Assembly: GCA_000421005.1 (NCBI GenBank) | Contig: ATWA01000004.1 | Location: forward strand, 1-64,000 | Direction of reading: 5' to 3' | Length of the DNA stretch: 64,000 bases | DNA from: Clostridiales bacterium NK3B98 | GTDB taxonomy: Bacteria; Bacillota; Clostridia; Oscillospirales; Oscillospiraceae | Notes under the pieces: generated by a model | Told to the model about the DNA's origin: nothing | What the model saw: only the letters and a program-made list of their open reading frames with translations | Databases searched by the model: none | Program-made: the position numbers and the translations under genes | Part shown: positions 48,616 through 58,092 of the stretch, piece by piece | Position numbering within the stretch: the stretch's first letter is position 1 | Layout: each line of letters starts with the position of its first letter

Positions 48616-50190
48616 TCAATCTTCTTCGTGGGTTTTGTAATAGCTGTATGCCTCTTTCGTGTTGGAAATCAGCTTTCCGTCGCCGTCGTAAACCTTCCGG
48701 TAGGTCTGCACCTCGGCATATTTGCCGGTGTAGCCGATGCTCACGCCGCTGTTGGTTGAGTCGGTACCGCTATGGTAGGTGCGTCCCGTACCGCTGCCTT
48801 TCAGCACCTCGCTGACCACCTCTACCGAGAAATCCTCCTGTTTGGAGCCATAGATGGTGAAGGAAACCTTTCCGTAGGAGGAACGGGAGGTAATCTTAAT
48901 GGGGAACTTGGTGTTGTTGGTGAACTTTAAGTCCGGTCCACCCCAGGAAACGGTGGCATCAATGCCCAAGCCGATATAGCTGGAGGGGAAGGTGTGGTTG
49001 CTCCGCTGGTCAATCTGCAGGTTGGACATCACCGCCGCCATATACAGGGTGGAGGAGCTTTGGCAGATGCCGCCGCCTACCTCCATCACCAGCTCGCCGT
49101 TGAGATAGGCACCTGCCTCGGAAAAGCCCCGCTCGGTGGTGCGCTGACCCACCGTCTGGTTATAGGAGAACTGCTCCCCCGGCATGAGGACGACGCCGTT
49201 GCACTTGCTGGCTGCCAGACGGACATTTTCATGCCGCCCGGAGGAGCCGCTGATGCTGGTGGCAAAGCTGCCCAGCTCGTCGGCAAACAGGTGCTCTTCC
49301 AAAAACGCGGTGGTAACCTCCGGCTGGGTGTACTCCAGTGCGATGGTGATGTCGCTGTCCTTTTCCGCCTGTTCAAACTGTTCCCGGGCAGCATCCAGAT
49401 CAAAGCTGACCCCCACCTCCGCGGGAACAATGGCATAATCATGCTCCGGGTCTACCGTGGCATCCGCCACGTCGTGGTGAACCTGATCGTAGATGCTCTG
49501 CAAGTCCAGCTCTTCCACGCCGTACTCAACGGTAGGGCAGTCAATAGTGTAGTTTACTGCCGACGGGTCAGCCTGAAATGCCTCCACGATCGTCTGGGGC
49601 AGCTTGTCCATATCTGCCTTCACACCGTCGCCGCCCTTGTGGATGGAGATGGAGTCCTCCCCGATTTCGTATGAATGCTCCTCTGTGGTATTCACCTCGC
49701 CAATGCCGGTAGCGGCAATGGCGGCGGTCAGTGCATCCCCCTGAGTGATGGCAGGGGCGACCTCAGACCGAAAGGACTGACCGTGAGCCCGAACCCAGTC
49801 CACACCCCGGGTGAAAAAGCTGCCGTGTCCCCGGAGCATGGCGTTTTGAATCTCTTCCGAGGGATCCAGGGTGAGAATCCCACCTGCATCGTCCCAAAGG
49901 GAGACGGTATAGGTCTCATCCGCCAGCGCAACCTGTGCGGATGCGCCAGCGTAGGTGTCCTGAAACGCCTTCTGCACAGCTGCGTTGGCCTCTGTCTCGG
50001 TCATACCGGAGATGTCCACCCCGTTGACATAGGTATTCATCAGCAGCACACCGTCCTCAGGCTGGGCGCAGGTATAGAGGTAACCTCCAAACACCAGCGC
50101 CGCCATGACTGCGGTAATAACGCCCAGCACAACGGTGACGCGAAGCCGGGTTCTGCCACCATTTGGGGTATTATTTGCTTCTTTTGCCAT
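48616..50190 (-). CDS. VanW family membrane-anchored protein
   Basis: A 524-residue protein with an N-terminal signal anchor (TVVLGVITAVMAALVFGGYL, about 20-40), two putative peptidoglycan-binding repeats (PG_binding_4-like, about 60-290) and a VanW domain (about 330-460) with LMPGEQFSYNQTVGQRT and EVGGGICQSSSTLYMAAV. The extracellular VanW domain is found in vancomycin operons and in many spore and wall proteins; its activity is not settled. Own promoter at 50251-50279. Confidence 0.9.
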   Translation of the reverse strand: MAKEANNTPNGGRTRLRVTVVLGVITAVMAALVFGGYLYTCAQPEDGVLLMNTYVNGVDISGMTETEANAAVQKAFQDTYAGASAQVALADETYTVSLWDDAGGILTLDPSEEIQNAMLRGHGSFFTRGVDWVRAHGQSFRSEVAPAITQGDALTAAIAATGIGEVNTTEEHSYEIGEDSISIHKGGDGVKADMDKLPQTIVEAFQADPSAVNYTIDCPTVEYGVEELDLQSIYDQVHHDVADATVDPEHDYAIVPAEVGVSFDLDAAREQFEQAEKDSDITIALEYTQPEVTTAFLEEHLFADELGSFATSISGSSGRHENVRLAASKCNGVVLMPGEQFSYNQTVGQRTTERGFSEAGAYLNGELVMEVGGGICQSSSTLYMAAVMSNLQIDQRSNHTFPSSYIGLGIDATVSWGGPDLKFTNNTKFPIKITSRSSYGKVSFTIYGSKQEDFSVEVVSEVLKGSGTGRTYHSGTDSTNSGVSIGYTGKYAEVQTYRKVYDGDGKLISNTKEAYSYYKTHEED

Positions 50191-50250
50191 AGTATCCTTC
50201 CTTATTCAGATAGCGGGCGAATGCCCGTTTGCTTGTTGGATTGGTTTTTC

Positions 50251-50279
50251 AGTATATCGAATTTTAACCCCAAATGCAA
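50251..50279 (-). promoter_or_regulatory. Promoter of vanW-type gene
   Basis: Minus-strand TTGCAT (50279-50274), 17-bp spacer, TATACT (50256-50251). The 298-bp gap to the dlt-like operon holds this and the divergent promoter at 50422; I see no gene in it. Confidence 0.7.
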
Positions 50280-50421
50280 GGGAAGATGTATGAAATATCT
50301 ATTACGTTTGGGGGTGTTTTCCCGTCATATTCATAGAGACGGACAGCCGGGTCATTGTCCTTTGCAGCAGGGCCTAAAAAACGGATCATTTTATGGATTT
50401 CTTAAAAACAAATACTCGGAA

Positions 50422-50450
50422 TTGACTTTCTGCCGGAAGGGTGATACCAT
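50422..50450 (+). promoter_or_regulatory. Promoter of dlt-like operon
   Basis: TTGACT (50422-50427), 17-bp spacer, TACCAT (50445-50450), 39 bp before the first gene. The -10 is suboptimal, which leaves room for an activator. Confidence 0.6.
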
Positions 50451-50488
50451 TACTCTGAACGTGATAAAAAAGGAGCGGATACCACTAC

Positions 50489-52009
50489 ATGAAACGATCC
50501 GTGATTGAATATCTCCGCCGCGCCGCTGCCCGTCTGCCGGGCAAGACCGCCGTGGTGGATGAGACCAGCTCCATGACCTATCAGGAGCTGGACAGCGCCA
50601 GCAGCGCTGTGGGTTCTGAGCTTGTCAGCCGCACGCCGGCCAGAATGCCCATTCCGGTGCTGATGGAGAAGTCCTGCAAGACCCTTTCCGCCTTTTTGGG
50701 CATTGCCAAGGCGGGCTGCTTTTATGTGCTGATGAGCCCTGAGCTGCCCCGCTCCCGTCTGGAACAGGTGCAGTCGGTGCTCAACGCCCAGTGGGTCATC
50801 ACTGACCAGGCGCACCTTTCTCTGGCCCAGGAGCTGTTTGCCCCGGAGCAGGTGCTGATGATTGATGCCCTGCTGTCCGCCCCTGTTGATGAGCAGGCGC
50901 TTTCTGCCCGGGAGGCGGGACATCTGGATTTGGACCCCCTCTATGCCAACTTCACCTCCGGTTCCACCGGCGTACCCAAAGGGGTCGTGGTAGGTCACCG
51001 CAGTGTGCTGGACTTTATTGATGTCTTTACCCGAACCTTTGACTTCGGCGAGGACGACGTGTTTGCCAATCAGGCACCCTTTGACTTTGACGTGTCGGTG
51101 AAGGACATCTATTCCTCCCTTGCGGTAGGCGGCACGCTGGTGATCGTCCCCCGGCGGCTGTTCTCCCTGCCCACGGAATTGCTGGACTTCCTGTGCAGCC
51201 ACAACGTGACGGTCATGGTGTGGGCAGTCTCCGCCCTGTGCCTGATTACCACCTTCCACGCTCTGGACTACAAGACCCCGGAGACGGTGCGTCAGGTGCT
51301 GTTCAGCGGCGAGGTAATGCCTATGAAGCATCTGCGGGAGTGGATGAGCCATCTGCCCCAGACCCGCTTCGTCAACTTGTACGGCCCCACCGAGATCACC
51401 TGCAACTGCACCTATCATATTATTGACCGGGAGCGGGACTACGGCGATGTGATTCCCATGGGCGGCGCTTTTGAGAACGAGGAAGTGCTGCTGCTGGATG
51501 GGGACAACAAGCTGGTCACGGAGCAGGAGGTCAACGGTGAGGTGTGCGTCCGCGGCTCTGCGCTGGCGCTGGGCTACTACAACGCCTGGCCCCAGACCAA
51601 CGAGCATTTTGTCCAGAATCCGCTGAATAACCACTTCATTGAATATATCTACCGCACCGGTGACCTTGCCCACTACAACGAGCGGGGCGAGCTGGTCTTT
51701 GCCGGACGGAAGGATTTCCAGATCAAGCACATGGGGCACCGCATCGAGCTGGAAGAGATCGAGCGGGCCATTATGGCAGTACCCGGCATTGAGCGTGCCT
51801 GCTGCATCTTCGACGAGAAAAAGAGCAAGCTGAAGGGCTTCTATGTAGGTCAGATGGACAAAAAGGAACTGCACCATCTCCTCTCTGAGCAGCTTCCCTT
51901 CTTTATGGTGCCCGGCGTGCTGACTCCGCTGGAGCAGATGCCCCTCACCAAAAACGGCAAGATTGACCGCAAGGCGCTTGCCGCCATGAAGAGAGGAGGA
52001 CGGGCATGA
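50489..52009 (+). CDS. DltA-like amino acid adenylation enzyme
   Basis: A 506-residue stand-alone adenylation enzyme related to DltA (D-alanyl carrier protein ligase). It should activate an amino acid with ATP and load it onto the carrier protein encoded at 53269. Core motifs: NFTSGSTGVPKG (154-165), APFDFDVSVKDIY (Asp199, the residue that holds the amino group in DltA), NLYGPTE (296-302), YRTGDLA, GRKDFQIKHMGHRIELEEIE and the catalytic-lysine motif LTKNGKIDRK. Where DltA has FCGEV, with Cys lining the D-Ala pocket, this enzyme has FSGEV (Ser273), so the substrate may differ. First gene of the operon; overlaps the next by 4 bp (ATGA). Confidence 0.88.
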   Translation: MKRSVIEYLRRAAARLPGKTAVVDETSSMTYQELDSASSAVGSELVSRTPARMPIPVLMEKSCKTLSAFLGIAKAGCFYVLMSPELPRSRLEQVQSVLNAQWVITDQAHLSLAQELFAPEQVLMIDALLSAPVDEQALSAREAGHLDLDPLYANFTSGSTGVPKGVVVGHRSVLDFIDVFTRTFDFGEDDVFANQAPFDFDVSVKDIYSSLAVGGTLVIVPRRLFSLPTELLDFLCSHNVTVMVWAVSALCLITTFHALDYKTPETVRQVLFSGEVMPMKHLREWMSHLPQTRFVNLYGPTEITCNCTYHIIDRERDYGDVIPMGGAFENEEVLLLDGDNKLVTEQEVNGEVCVRGSALALGYYNAWPQTNEHFVQNPLNNHFIEYIYRTGDLAHYNERGELVFAGRKDFQIKHMGHRIELEEIERAIMAVPGIERACCIFDEKKSKLKGFYVGQMDKKELHHLLSEQLPFFMVPGVLTPLEQMPLTKNGKIDRKALAAMKRGGRA

Positions 52010-53178
52010 GAGCGGAAAAGCTGATGGAGATTGCCCGGGACTGGGGTACGCCCTCCTATATCTTTGATATGGGCGAGCTGAAGCGCCGGGTTGCCTACCT
52101 GAAAAGCCATCTTCCGGAGCGGGTTCAGCTCTGCTACGCCATCAAGGCCAACGCCTTTCTCACCGGAGAGCTGAACAACATCATGCCCCGGTTTGAGATC
52201 TGCTCTCCCGGCGAGTACCGCATTTGTGAGACACTGGGCATCCCCGGAGAGAAAATGGTGATCTCCGGCGTGTACAAGACTCCCTCCTTTATCCGGGAGC
52301 TAGTGGAGCGCCGGCCTGACATCGGGGTGTATACCGTGGAGTCGGAGGAGCAGCTTCATCTGCTGCAAGCCTGCGCCAGAGAGAGCGGCCGCACCCTTCC
52401 CGTGCTGCTGCGGCTCACCAGCGGCAACCAGTTCGGTCTGGACAAGCCGGTGCTCAAGCAGGCGATTGCAGATAACGACCCTGCGCTGCTGGACATCCGG
52501 GGGATTCAATTCTTCTCCGGCACTCAGAAGGCTTCCGTCAAAAAGCTGAAACGGGAGCTGGACAAGCTGGAAACGCTGATTGACGAGCTGGAGCAGGACT
52601 ACGGCTTTGTGTGCCGGGAGCTGGAGTACGGTCCCGGACTGCCTGCCTTCTACTTTGAGGGGGACAGCTTCGACGAGGACGCCCATATGGCCGGGTTCTC
52701 TGAGATCATTAACAATCTGCACATCAAAAGCGAGCTGACCTTTGAGCTGGGCCGGGGCATTGCCGCCTCCTGCGGCACCTACCTCACCAGCGTGGTGGAC
52801 AAAAAGACCAACAAGGGTCTGAATTACGCCATTGTGGACGGCGGTATGCACCATCTGGTCTACTTCGGTCAGAGCATGGCCATGCGCCTGCCCCATATGC
52901 AGGTGCTCCCCCCCAGAGCGGCGGGAGAGGCCGAAGACTGGAACCTGTGCGGTGCTCTTTGCACCGCCAATGATATTCTGGTCAAGCAGTACCCGGTGAG
53001 CGGTTTGCAGGTGGGAGACGTGTTTGCCTTTGAGAACACCGGTGCCTACTGCATGATTGAGGGCATCTCCCTCTTCCTCAGCCGTGACCTGCCCCAGGTG
53101 CTGCTGGTGGATGAGGACGGCACGGTGCGGAAGGTCCGGGAGGCTGTGCCCACCTATCCCCTGAACACCCCTCAGTGA
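52006..53178 (+). CDS. Fold-type III PLP-dependent decarboxylase/racemase-like enzyme
   Basis: A 390-residue enzyme with the alanine-racemase-like TIM barrel and C-terminal barrel of the ornithine/DAP/arginine decarboxylase family. PLP Lys48 lies in CYAIKAN, phosphate-binding ELGRG at 247-251, and the decarboxylase Cys319 in GALCTANDIL (family GPxCxxxD). These favour decarboxylation over racemisation. It starts inside the last codons of the adenylation gene and is followed by the carrier protein gene, so it may act on the amino acid before or after loading; BtrK of the butirosin pathway, a relative, decarboxylates a glutamyl-carrier thioester. Canonical dlt operons have no such gene. Substrate unknown. 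Confidence 0.82.
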   Translation: MRAEKLMEIARDWGTPSYIFDMGELKRRVAYLKSHLPERVQLCYAIKANAFLTGELNNIMPRFEICSPGEYRICETLGIPGEKMVISGVYKTPSFIRELVERRPDIGVYTVESEEQLHLLQACARESGRTLPVLLRLTSGNQFGLDKPVLKQAIADNDPALLDIRGIQFFSGTQKASVKKLKRELDKLETLIDELEQDYGFVCRELEYGPGLPAFYFEGDSFDEDAHMAGFSEIINNLHIKSELTFELGRGIAASCGTYLTSVVDKKTNKGLNYAIVDGGMHHLVYFGQSMAMRLPHMQVLPPRAAGEAEDWNLCGALCTANDILVKQYPVSGLQVGDVFAFENTGAYCMIEGISLFLSRDLPQVLLVDEDGTVRKVREAVPTYPLNTPQ

Positions 53179-53268
53179 GGCGGAACCTCTGGTAAGAAGT
53201 CGGCATCTGCCGATGGATTATATTTGTATGACAAACGACACACCATAAATCAGAAAGGAAAATTTATT

Positions 53269-53499
53269 ATGGAAGCACTGTACGAAATTCTGGAAGAGCT
53301 GCAGCCTGAGGTGGATTTCCACACCGCCACCAACCTGATCGACGGCCATCTGCTGCCCTCTCTGTCCATCATCTCCCTGATTGCAGAGCTGGAGGACGAG
53401 TTTGACATCACCATCCCCGCTGTGGAGATCGTGCCCGCCAACTTCAACTCTGCCGATGCCATCTGGGCTCTGGTTCAGAGACTGCAAGAGGAGGACTAA
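53269..53499 (+). CDS. DltC-like acyl carrier protein
   Basis: A 76-residue acidic, helical carrier protein. The phosphopantetheine attachment site is in HLLPSLSIISLIAELEDEF; Ser31 aligns with the modified Ser, but the preceding Asp of the usual DSL is Pro. DEFDITIP after it is typical of carriers. AGAAAGG precedes the ATG. It lies between the PLP enzyme and the MBOAT gene, matching DltC in a dlt operon. Confidence 0.85.
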   Translation: MEALYEILEELQPEVDFHTATNLIDGHLLPSLSIISLIAELEDEFDITIPAVEIVPANFNSADAIWALVQRLQEED

Positions 53500-53501
53500 G
53501 G

Positions 53502-55088
53502 ATGTCATACAGCCAACCGCTGTATTTTGCAGTTTTTCTCCCGCTGGTAGCTTTATGCTACCAGCTTTTGCCCCAGAGACACCGTTGGAAGGTGCTGCTG
53601 GCGGCCAGCTATATCTTTTTTTATGCCACCAGCCGTCAGCTGATTCTCTATCTGCTGTTCTCCACGGTATCGGTGCATCACCTGGGTCTGTGGCTGGGGA
53701 CGATTCATACAGAGCGCAGCGCTGCCGTCAAGGCGGCTGACCGTGCTGAGCGCAAGACCATTAAGGCGGAGTATCAAAAGCAGCTTCGCAGAGTGGTTGT
53801 GCTGGGTATTCTGCTCCATCTGGGGATTTTGCTGGTAGTCAAATACTCCATGTTCTTTGCGGAAAACCTGAATGCTCTGTTTCACATCACCCATCTGCCC
53901 TTCACCCTGCCGGAGCACAGATTTGCGCTGCCGCTGGGTATTTCCTTCTACACCATGCAGGCAGTTTCCTACCTGGTGGACGTGTACCGGGGCACCGTTC
54001 AGCCGGACCGGAATCTTCCCCGTCTGGCGCTGTGGATGGCATTCTTTCCCCAGATTATGGAAGGCCCCATCTGCCGTTACAGCGACACCGCTGACCAGCT
54101 CTGGGCATGCCAGAGCATCAATTACCACAACCTCACCTTTGGCTGCCAGCGTTTTGCCTGGGGCATGATGAAAAAGATTGTGGTCGCTGACCAGCTCAAC
54201 TGGCCGGTGAAGGAAATCTTCAAAAACTACGGCGACTACAACGGCGCTGTCATCTTCTTTGGCATGATCGCTTACACCGTACAGCTCTACATGGACTTCT
54301 CCGGCTCGCTGGATATGGTCATCGGCGCTGGCGAGATTTTTGGCGTGAAGCTGCCGGAAAACTTCCGTCAGCCCTTCTTCTCCAAGACGGTGTCCGAGTT
54401 CTGGACACGGTGGCACATTACACTGGGTACCTGGTTTAAGGATTACATCTTCTATCCCGTCTCTCTGTCCGGCGGCATGAAGACCCTCACCTCCAACGCC
54501 CGGAAAAAGCTGGGCAACCACTACGGCCCCATGCTGGCCAGCGGCGTAGCTTTGCTGGCGGTGTGGTCTGCCAACGGTCTGTGGCATGGCAGCGCATGGA
54601 ACTATATTTGCTTCGGCCTGTACCACTTTGTGCTGATCTTTTCCGGCACTCTGTTCGAGCCCACCTTTAAGGCAATTTGTGACAAGCTGCATATCAACCG
54701 TCAGAGCAAGCCCTGGCACGCCTGGCAGATTGTCCGCACGGTGGCGCTGGTAAACATCGGTGAGCTGATTTTCCGTGCCCATGGCATGGCTGCCGCACTG
54801 AGAATGCTGAAAAAGATGTTCACCGACTTTGACCCCGGTGTCTTTGCCCGTGGAGAGTATCTGGTGGAGGTCAGCGGCAAGAGTCTGATCGTCTGCCTGG
54901 TCACGGTGCTGATCGTGCTGGGACACAGCATCCTCCGGGAGCGGGGGCTTTCCCTGCGGGAGATCGTGGCGGCAAAGCCGCTGCCGGTGCGGTGGCTTTG
55001 CTACTATCTGCTGATTCTGTTTATCGTGATGTTCGGCGCATACGCAGGCGAGTATGCACCCATTGATCCCATTTATGCCGGCTTCTGA
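53502..55088 (+). CDS. DltB/AlgI-like MBOAT acyltransferase
   Basis: A 528-residue polytopic membrane O-acyltransferase. MEGPICRYSD and FWTRWHITLGTWFKDYIFYPV are MBOAT hallmarks, and the catalytic His362 lies in NGLWHGSAWNY. In the Dlt pathway the homologue moves the carrier-bound aminoacyl group across the membrane. It starts 2 bp after the carrier gene. The order adenylation-PLP-carrier-MBOAT-SGNH suggests the same route for another aminoacyl group. Confidence 0.92.
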   Translation: MSYSQPLYFAVFLPLVALCYQLLPQRHRWKVLLAASYIFFYATSRQLILYLLFSTVSVHHLGLWLGTIHTERSAAVKAADRAERKTIKAEYQKQLRRVVVLGILLHLGILLVVKYSMFFAENLNALFHITHLPFTLPEHRFALPLGISFYTMQAVSYLVDVYRGTVQPDRNLPRLALWMAFFPQIMEGPICRYSDTADQLWACQSINYHNLTFGCQRFAWGMMKKIVVADQLNWPVKEIFKNYGDYNGAVIFFGMIAYTVQLYMDFSGSLDMVIGAGEIFGVKLPENFRQPFFSKTVSEFWTRWHITLGTWFKDYIFYPVSLSGGMKTLTSNARKKLGNHYGPMLASGVALLAVWSANGLWHGSAWNYICFGLYHFVLIFSGTLFEPTFKAICDKLHINRQSKPWHAWQIVRTVALVNIGELIFRAHGMAAALRMLKKMFTDFDPGVFARGEYLVEVSGKSLIVCLVTVLIVLGHSILRERGLSLREIVAAKPLPVRWLCYYLLILFIVMFGAYAGEYAPIDPIYAGF

Positions 55089-55098
55089 GGACGTCACC

Positions 55099-56043
55099 AT
55101 GAAAAAAGCGAATTTATCCTCTCTGATTCGGGTGGCGGCATTTTTGCTGGTGCTTGCCCTGCTGCTGTCAGGGCTGAGCTGGCTCTACCGCCCCCGGGAC
55201 AACACCAAGGAAGGCGGCATGGACTATATCATGGCCCACGGCTATCTGGGACAGAGCGCCGATGGGATCGACGCCTTCTTTGTGGGCAGCAGCGAGTTCT
55301 ACTCCGGCATTTCTCCCATGCTGATCTGGGAGGAGTCTGGCATCACCTCCTATGACTATGCCATCGGCGCCCAGCGTGCCTACAGTGCCGACGCCATGGT
55401 GGAGAAGCTGCTGCGCACCCATCACCCCCGGCTGGTGGTGCTGGACGGCTATGTGGCACTGAAGCGGGGCGATCCAGATGAGGCAGTGTTTTCTATGGCG
55501 TCCCGGCTCTTTTCTATACTGGAAAACCACGAAAACTGGAAGCGATTTGACTGGGAGATGCTGGCTGCCCCTGTGGAGTATACCCACCGGGAGATCAACC
55601 GGGGCTTCCGCCCGGACAATCGGAACACTTCCATCACCTATGCCGGTTTTATGCGTGAGGACGATAGCCGGGCACGCTTCCCGCTGATGAACCGGCTTTA
55701 TCTGGAGCATATCCGTGCCGTGTGCCAGCGGGAGGATATCCCATTGCTGTTCATCGCCCTGCCCAGCCCGGAGAACTGGGACTATGCCCACCACAACGCC
55801 CTGCAGGATTATGCGGACAAGGCGGGCATTGAGCTGCTGGATCTGAATCTGATGGTGGATGAGCTGGACATCGATCCGGAAACCGACTTCCGGGACGAGG
55901 GCGATCACCTGAACAGTGACGGAGCGGAGAAGGTTTCCCATTATCTTGCCCATTACCTGGCTCAGCAATATGGTTTGCAGGATCACCGAGGCGACCCTGC
56001 CTACGATGACTGGGCAGAGGACTGGGCGCAGTATCCGGAATAA
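55099..56043 (+). CDS. DltD-like SGNH-fold protein, copy 1
   Basis: A 314-residue membrane-anchored extracellular protein: one N-terminal helix (about 8-27), YRPRDN linker, then an SGNH-like domain. Nucleophile motif FFVGSSEFYSG (Ser64/Ser65), a central PSPENWDYAHHNA segment, and the C-terminal RDEGDHLNSDGAEKV with catalytic Asp/His. DltD transfers D-Ala to teichoic acid with the same GSS and D..H motifs. GAGG precedes the ATG. First of four tandem paralogues. Confidence 0.82.
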   Translation: MKKANLSSLIRVAAFLLVLALLLSGLSWLYRPRDNTKEGGMDYIMAHGYLGQSADGIDAFFVGSSEFYSGISPMLIWEESGITSYDYAIGAQRAYSADAMVEKLLRTHHPRLVVLDGYVALKRGDPDEAVFSMASRLFSILENHENWKRFDWEMLAAPVEYTHREINRGFRPDNRNTSITYAGFMREDDSRARFPLMNRLYLEHIRAVCQREDIPLLFIALPSPENWDYAHHNALQDYADKAGIELLDLNLMVDELDIDPETDFRDEGDHLNSDGAEKVSHYLAHYLAQQYGLQDHRGDPAYDDWAEDWAQYPE

Positions 56044-56060
56044 GGAGCGTTACGACACAT

Positions 56061-57005
56061 ATGTGGAATCATACTGGGAAACAGGCGGTACGGATTGTCT
56101 GTTTTTTGTTAGGACTTGCCATGGTGATGCAAGGCATGGAGCTGCTCTACCGCCCGAAAGACAATACCAAAGAGGGCGGCATGGACTATGTGAACGCCTG
56201 CGGATATATGGGCGAGCCTTCGGACAGTCTGGACGTGATGTTCATGGGCAGCAGTCTGTTTTTCAGCGGCGTGATGCCGCTGCAGCTCTGGGGTACCAGC
56301 GGCATCACTTCCTATGACGTTGCCACCGGCAGCCAGTGGGCGGATCAAACCGACCGATATGTGCGAAATATGCTGAAAACCCATCACCCCAAGCTGGTGG
56401 TGCTGGACGCCTATGCCCTGACCGAAGAGATCAATCTGGACGAGAGCATCTACTATGAGTGGGTGCGCTTCTTCCCGCTGCTCTACGATCACGAGAACTG
56501 GAAACGTCTTGCCCCGCAACAACTGCTGGCGCCTGTCCACTACACCCATACGGAGGAGTTGAAGGGTTTTCTCCCGAGAACAAGGACAAAGGCAGTGAAT
56601 CTGGAGGGCTATATGGCCCCCACAGAGGAAACCTGGCACTTGCCTCTGCTCAATCGGTTCTATATCGACCGAATCTGCAGGATGTGCCACAGCGCAGGGG
56701 CAGAGGTGCTGATCCTTGCCATACCCAGTCCGGACAACTGGGATTACCCCCTCCATAACGCCATGGAGGAATATACCCGAAAGAAAGGCATCGACTTTCT
56801 GGACATGGCCTTGCTGGTGGACGAGTTGCAGCTGGACGGCAGCACCGACTTCCGGGATGGCGGCAACCATGTCAACACCAAAGGCGCAATCAAGCTTTCT
56901 GTCTACCTGGCACATTATCTGCAAGAGCATTATCAACTGGACGACCACAGAGATGACCCGGCCTATGCCCAATGGGCGGAGGACTGGGCAAACAATCCAC
57001 AGTGA
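56061..57005 (+). CDS. DltD-like SGNH-fold protein, copy 2
   Basis: A 314-residue paralogue with N-terminal helix VRIVCFLLGLAMVMQGMELL and YRPKDNTKEGGMDYV linker. The nucleophile motif reads MFMGSSLFFSGVMP, so the Glu after GSS in copies 1 and 4 is Leu here. PSPDNWDYPLHNA and RDGGNHVNTKGAIK are kept, with Asn in place of the Asp next to the catalytic His. AAGGAG lies 12 nt upstream; gap of 17 bp from copy 1. Confidence 0.8.
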   Translation: MWNHTGKQAVRIVCFLLGLAMVMQGMELLYRPKDNTKEGGMDYVNACGYMGEPSDSLDVMFMGSSLFFSGVMPLQLWGTSGITSYDVATGSQWADQTDRYVRNMLKTHHPKLVVLDAYALTEEINLDESIYYEWVRFFPLLYDHENWKRLAPQQLLAPVHYTHTEELKGFLPRTRTKAVNLEGYMAPTEETWHLPLLNRFYIDRICRMCHSAGAEVLILAIPSPDNWDYPLHNAMEEYTRKKGIDFLDMALLVDELQLDGSTDFRDGGNHVNTKGAIKLSVYLAHYLQEHYQLDDHRDDPAYAQWAEDWANNPQ

Positions 57006-57022
57006 GGAGCGTTTGGATGTAA

Positions 57023-58063
57023 ATGTGGAAGAAAGCAGCGCACCAGACGGTGCATATTGTCTGCTTCCTGCTGGGGCTGGCTTTGATGCTTCAGGCATTG
57101 GGCAGATTATATGCCCCCCGTAAAATGAAAAAGTGGTACGGTTTTGACGAACCCTTTGCCCGGGCCTTTGTGGCGGAGCCGGAGGGCACCGTAGACGTCT
57201 TTTTTGTTGGCAGCAGCCTGTTTTATGCAGGCGTGTCTCCGATGGAGCTGTGGGAAAACTACGGCATCACCTCCTTCGACGTCGCCACCGGTGCACAGCG
57301 TCTGTACCGTACCGCAATTTATGTGGACGAGATTATTCGCACCCAGCATCCCAAGCTGATTGTGCTGGACGGCTATGTGGCGCTGGAGAAGATGGACTTG
57401 GACAAAGCGGTTTATTTTGAGGGTGTGCGCTATTTCCCTCTGTTCTTCTGGCACAACAACTGGAGATATTACGATCTGGATGACCTGAAAACCCCTCCGG
57501 TTTACAACAGACGAGAGGTGCGGAAGGGCTATCGCCCACTCCGGGATGTTGAGAAGGTGGAGGCAGATGGATACATGGAAGAGGAAGAGGAAGAGGATTC
57601 CTTCGTCGGCATCCGCCTGTCCAACCTGTTCTACCTGGAACGGATTCGCTGGCAGTGTAAGCTGGCAGGGGTTCCCCTCATGTTTCTCACCACCCCCTCT
57701 CCCTATAACTGGGATGACAAGCACTGTCAGGAGCTGCAAGCCTATGCGGATGCGGTGGGAATTCCCAATCTGGATATGAACCTGCTGACGGAGGAACTGA
57801 ATATTGACTTTTCCGTAGATTACCGGGACGAGGGCGACCACCTGAACGTCACCGGTGCCACTAAGGCTACTGCATATCTGGGGGACTATCTGATGGAGCA
57901 GTTCCATCTCGTTGACCACCGGGGGGACGAGGCCTATTGGAGCTGGGAGGAAAGCCTGCCCAAGTACCATCAGTACATGGCTGAGCTGAAGCCGGCAAAG
58001 AGCAATGGGACAGATGAAGCGTCCGGCAGTCCGGGCGGAGGATTGGAAAAACTGCCCGAATGA
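57023..58063 (+). CDS. DltD-like SGNH-fold protein, copy 3
   Basis: A 346-residue paralogue with the same N-terminal helix (VHIVCFLLGLALMLQALG) and an altered linker (YAPRKMKKWYGFDE). Motifs: FFVGSSLFYAGVSPM (Leu after GSS as in copy 2), PSPYNWDDKHCQEL (the NWDY-H-N-A segment is degraded) and RDEGDHLNVTGATK. It has an acidic EEEEEED stretch near residue 190 and a C-terminal tail of about 30 polar residues rich in Gly, Ser and Pro. GAGGAG precedes the ATG. Confidence 0.8.
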   Translation: MWKKAAHQTVHIVCFLLGLALMLQALGRLYAPRKMKKWYGFDEPFARAFVAEPEGTVDVFFVGSSLFYAGVSPMELWENYGITSFDVATGAQRLYRTAIYVDEIIRTQHPKLIVLDGYVALEKMDLDKAVYFEGVRYFPLFFWHNNWRYYDLDDLKTPPVYNRREVRKGYRPLRDVEKVEADGYMEEEEEEDSFVGIRLSNLFYLERIRWQCKLAGVPLMFLTTPSPYNWDDKHCQELQAYADAVGIPNLDMNLLTEELNIDFSVDYRDEGDHLNVTGATKATAYLGDYLMEQFHLVDHRGDEAYWSWEESLPKYHQYMAELKPAKSNGTDEASGSPGGGLEKLPE

Positions 58064-58092
58064 AAAACAGAACAAGGAGGACAACATCACCC

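Noticed and set aside
50281-50421. Riboswitch or attenuator before the dlt-like operon
   Set aside because: No conserved aptamer, strong stem or T run is visible; only the two divergent promoters are supported.
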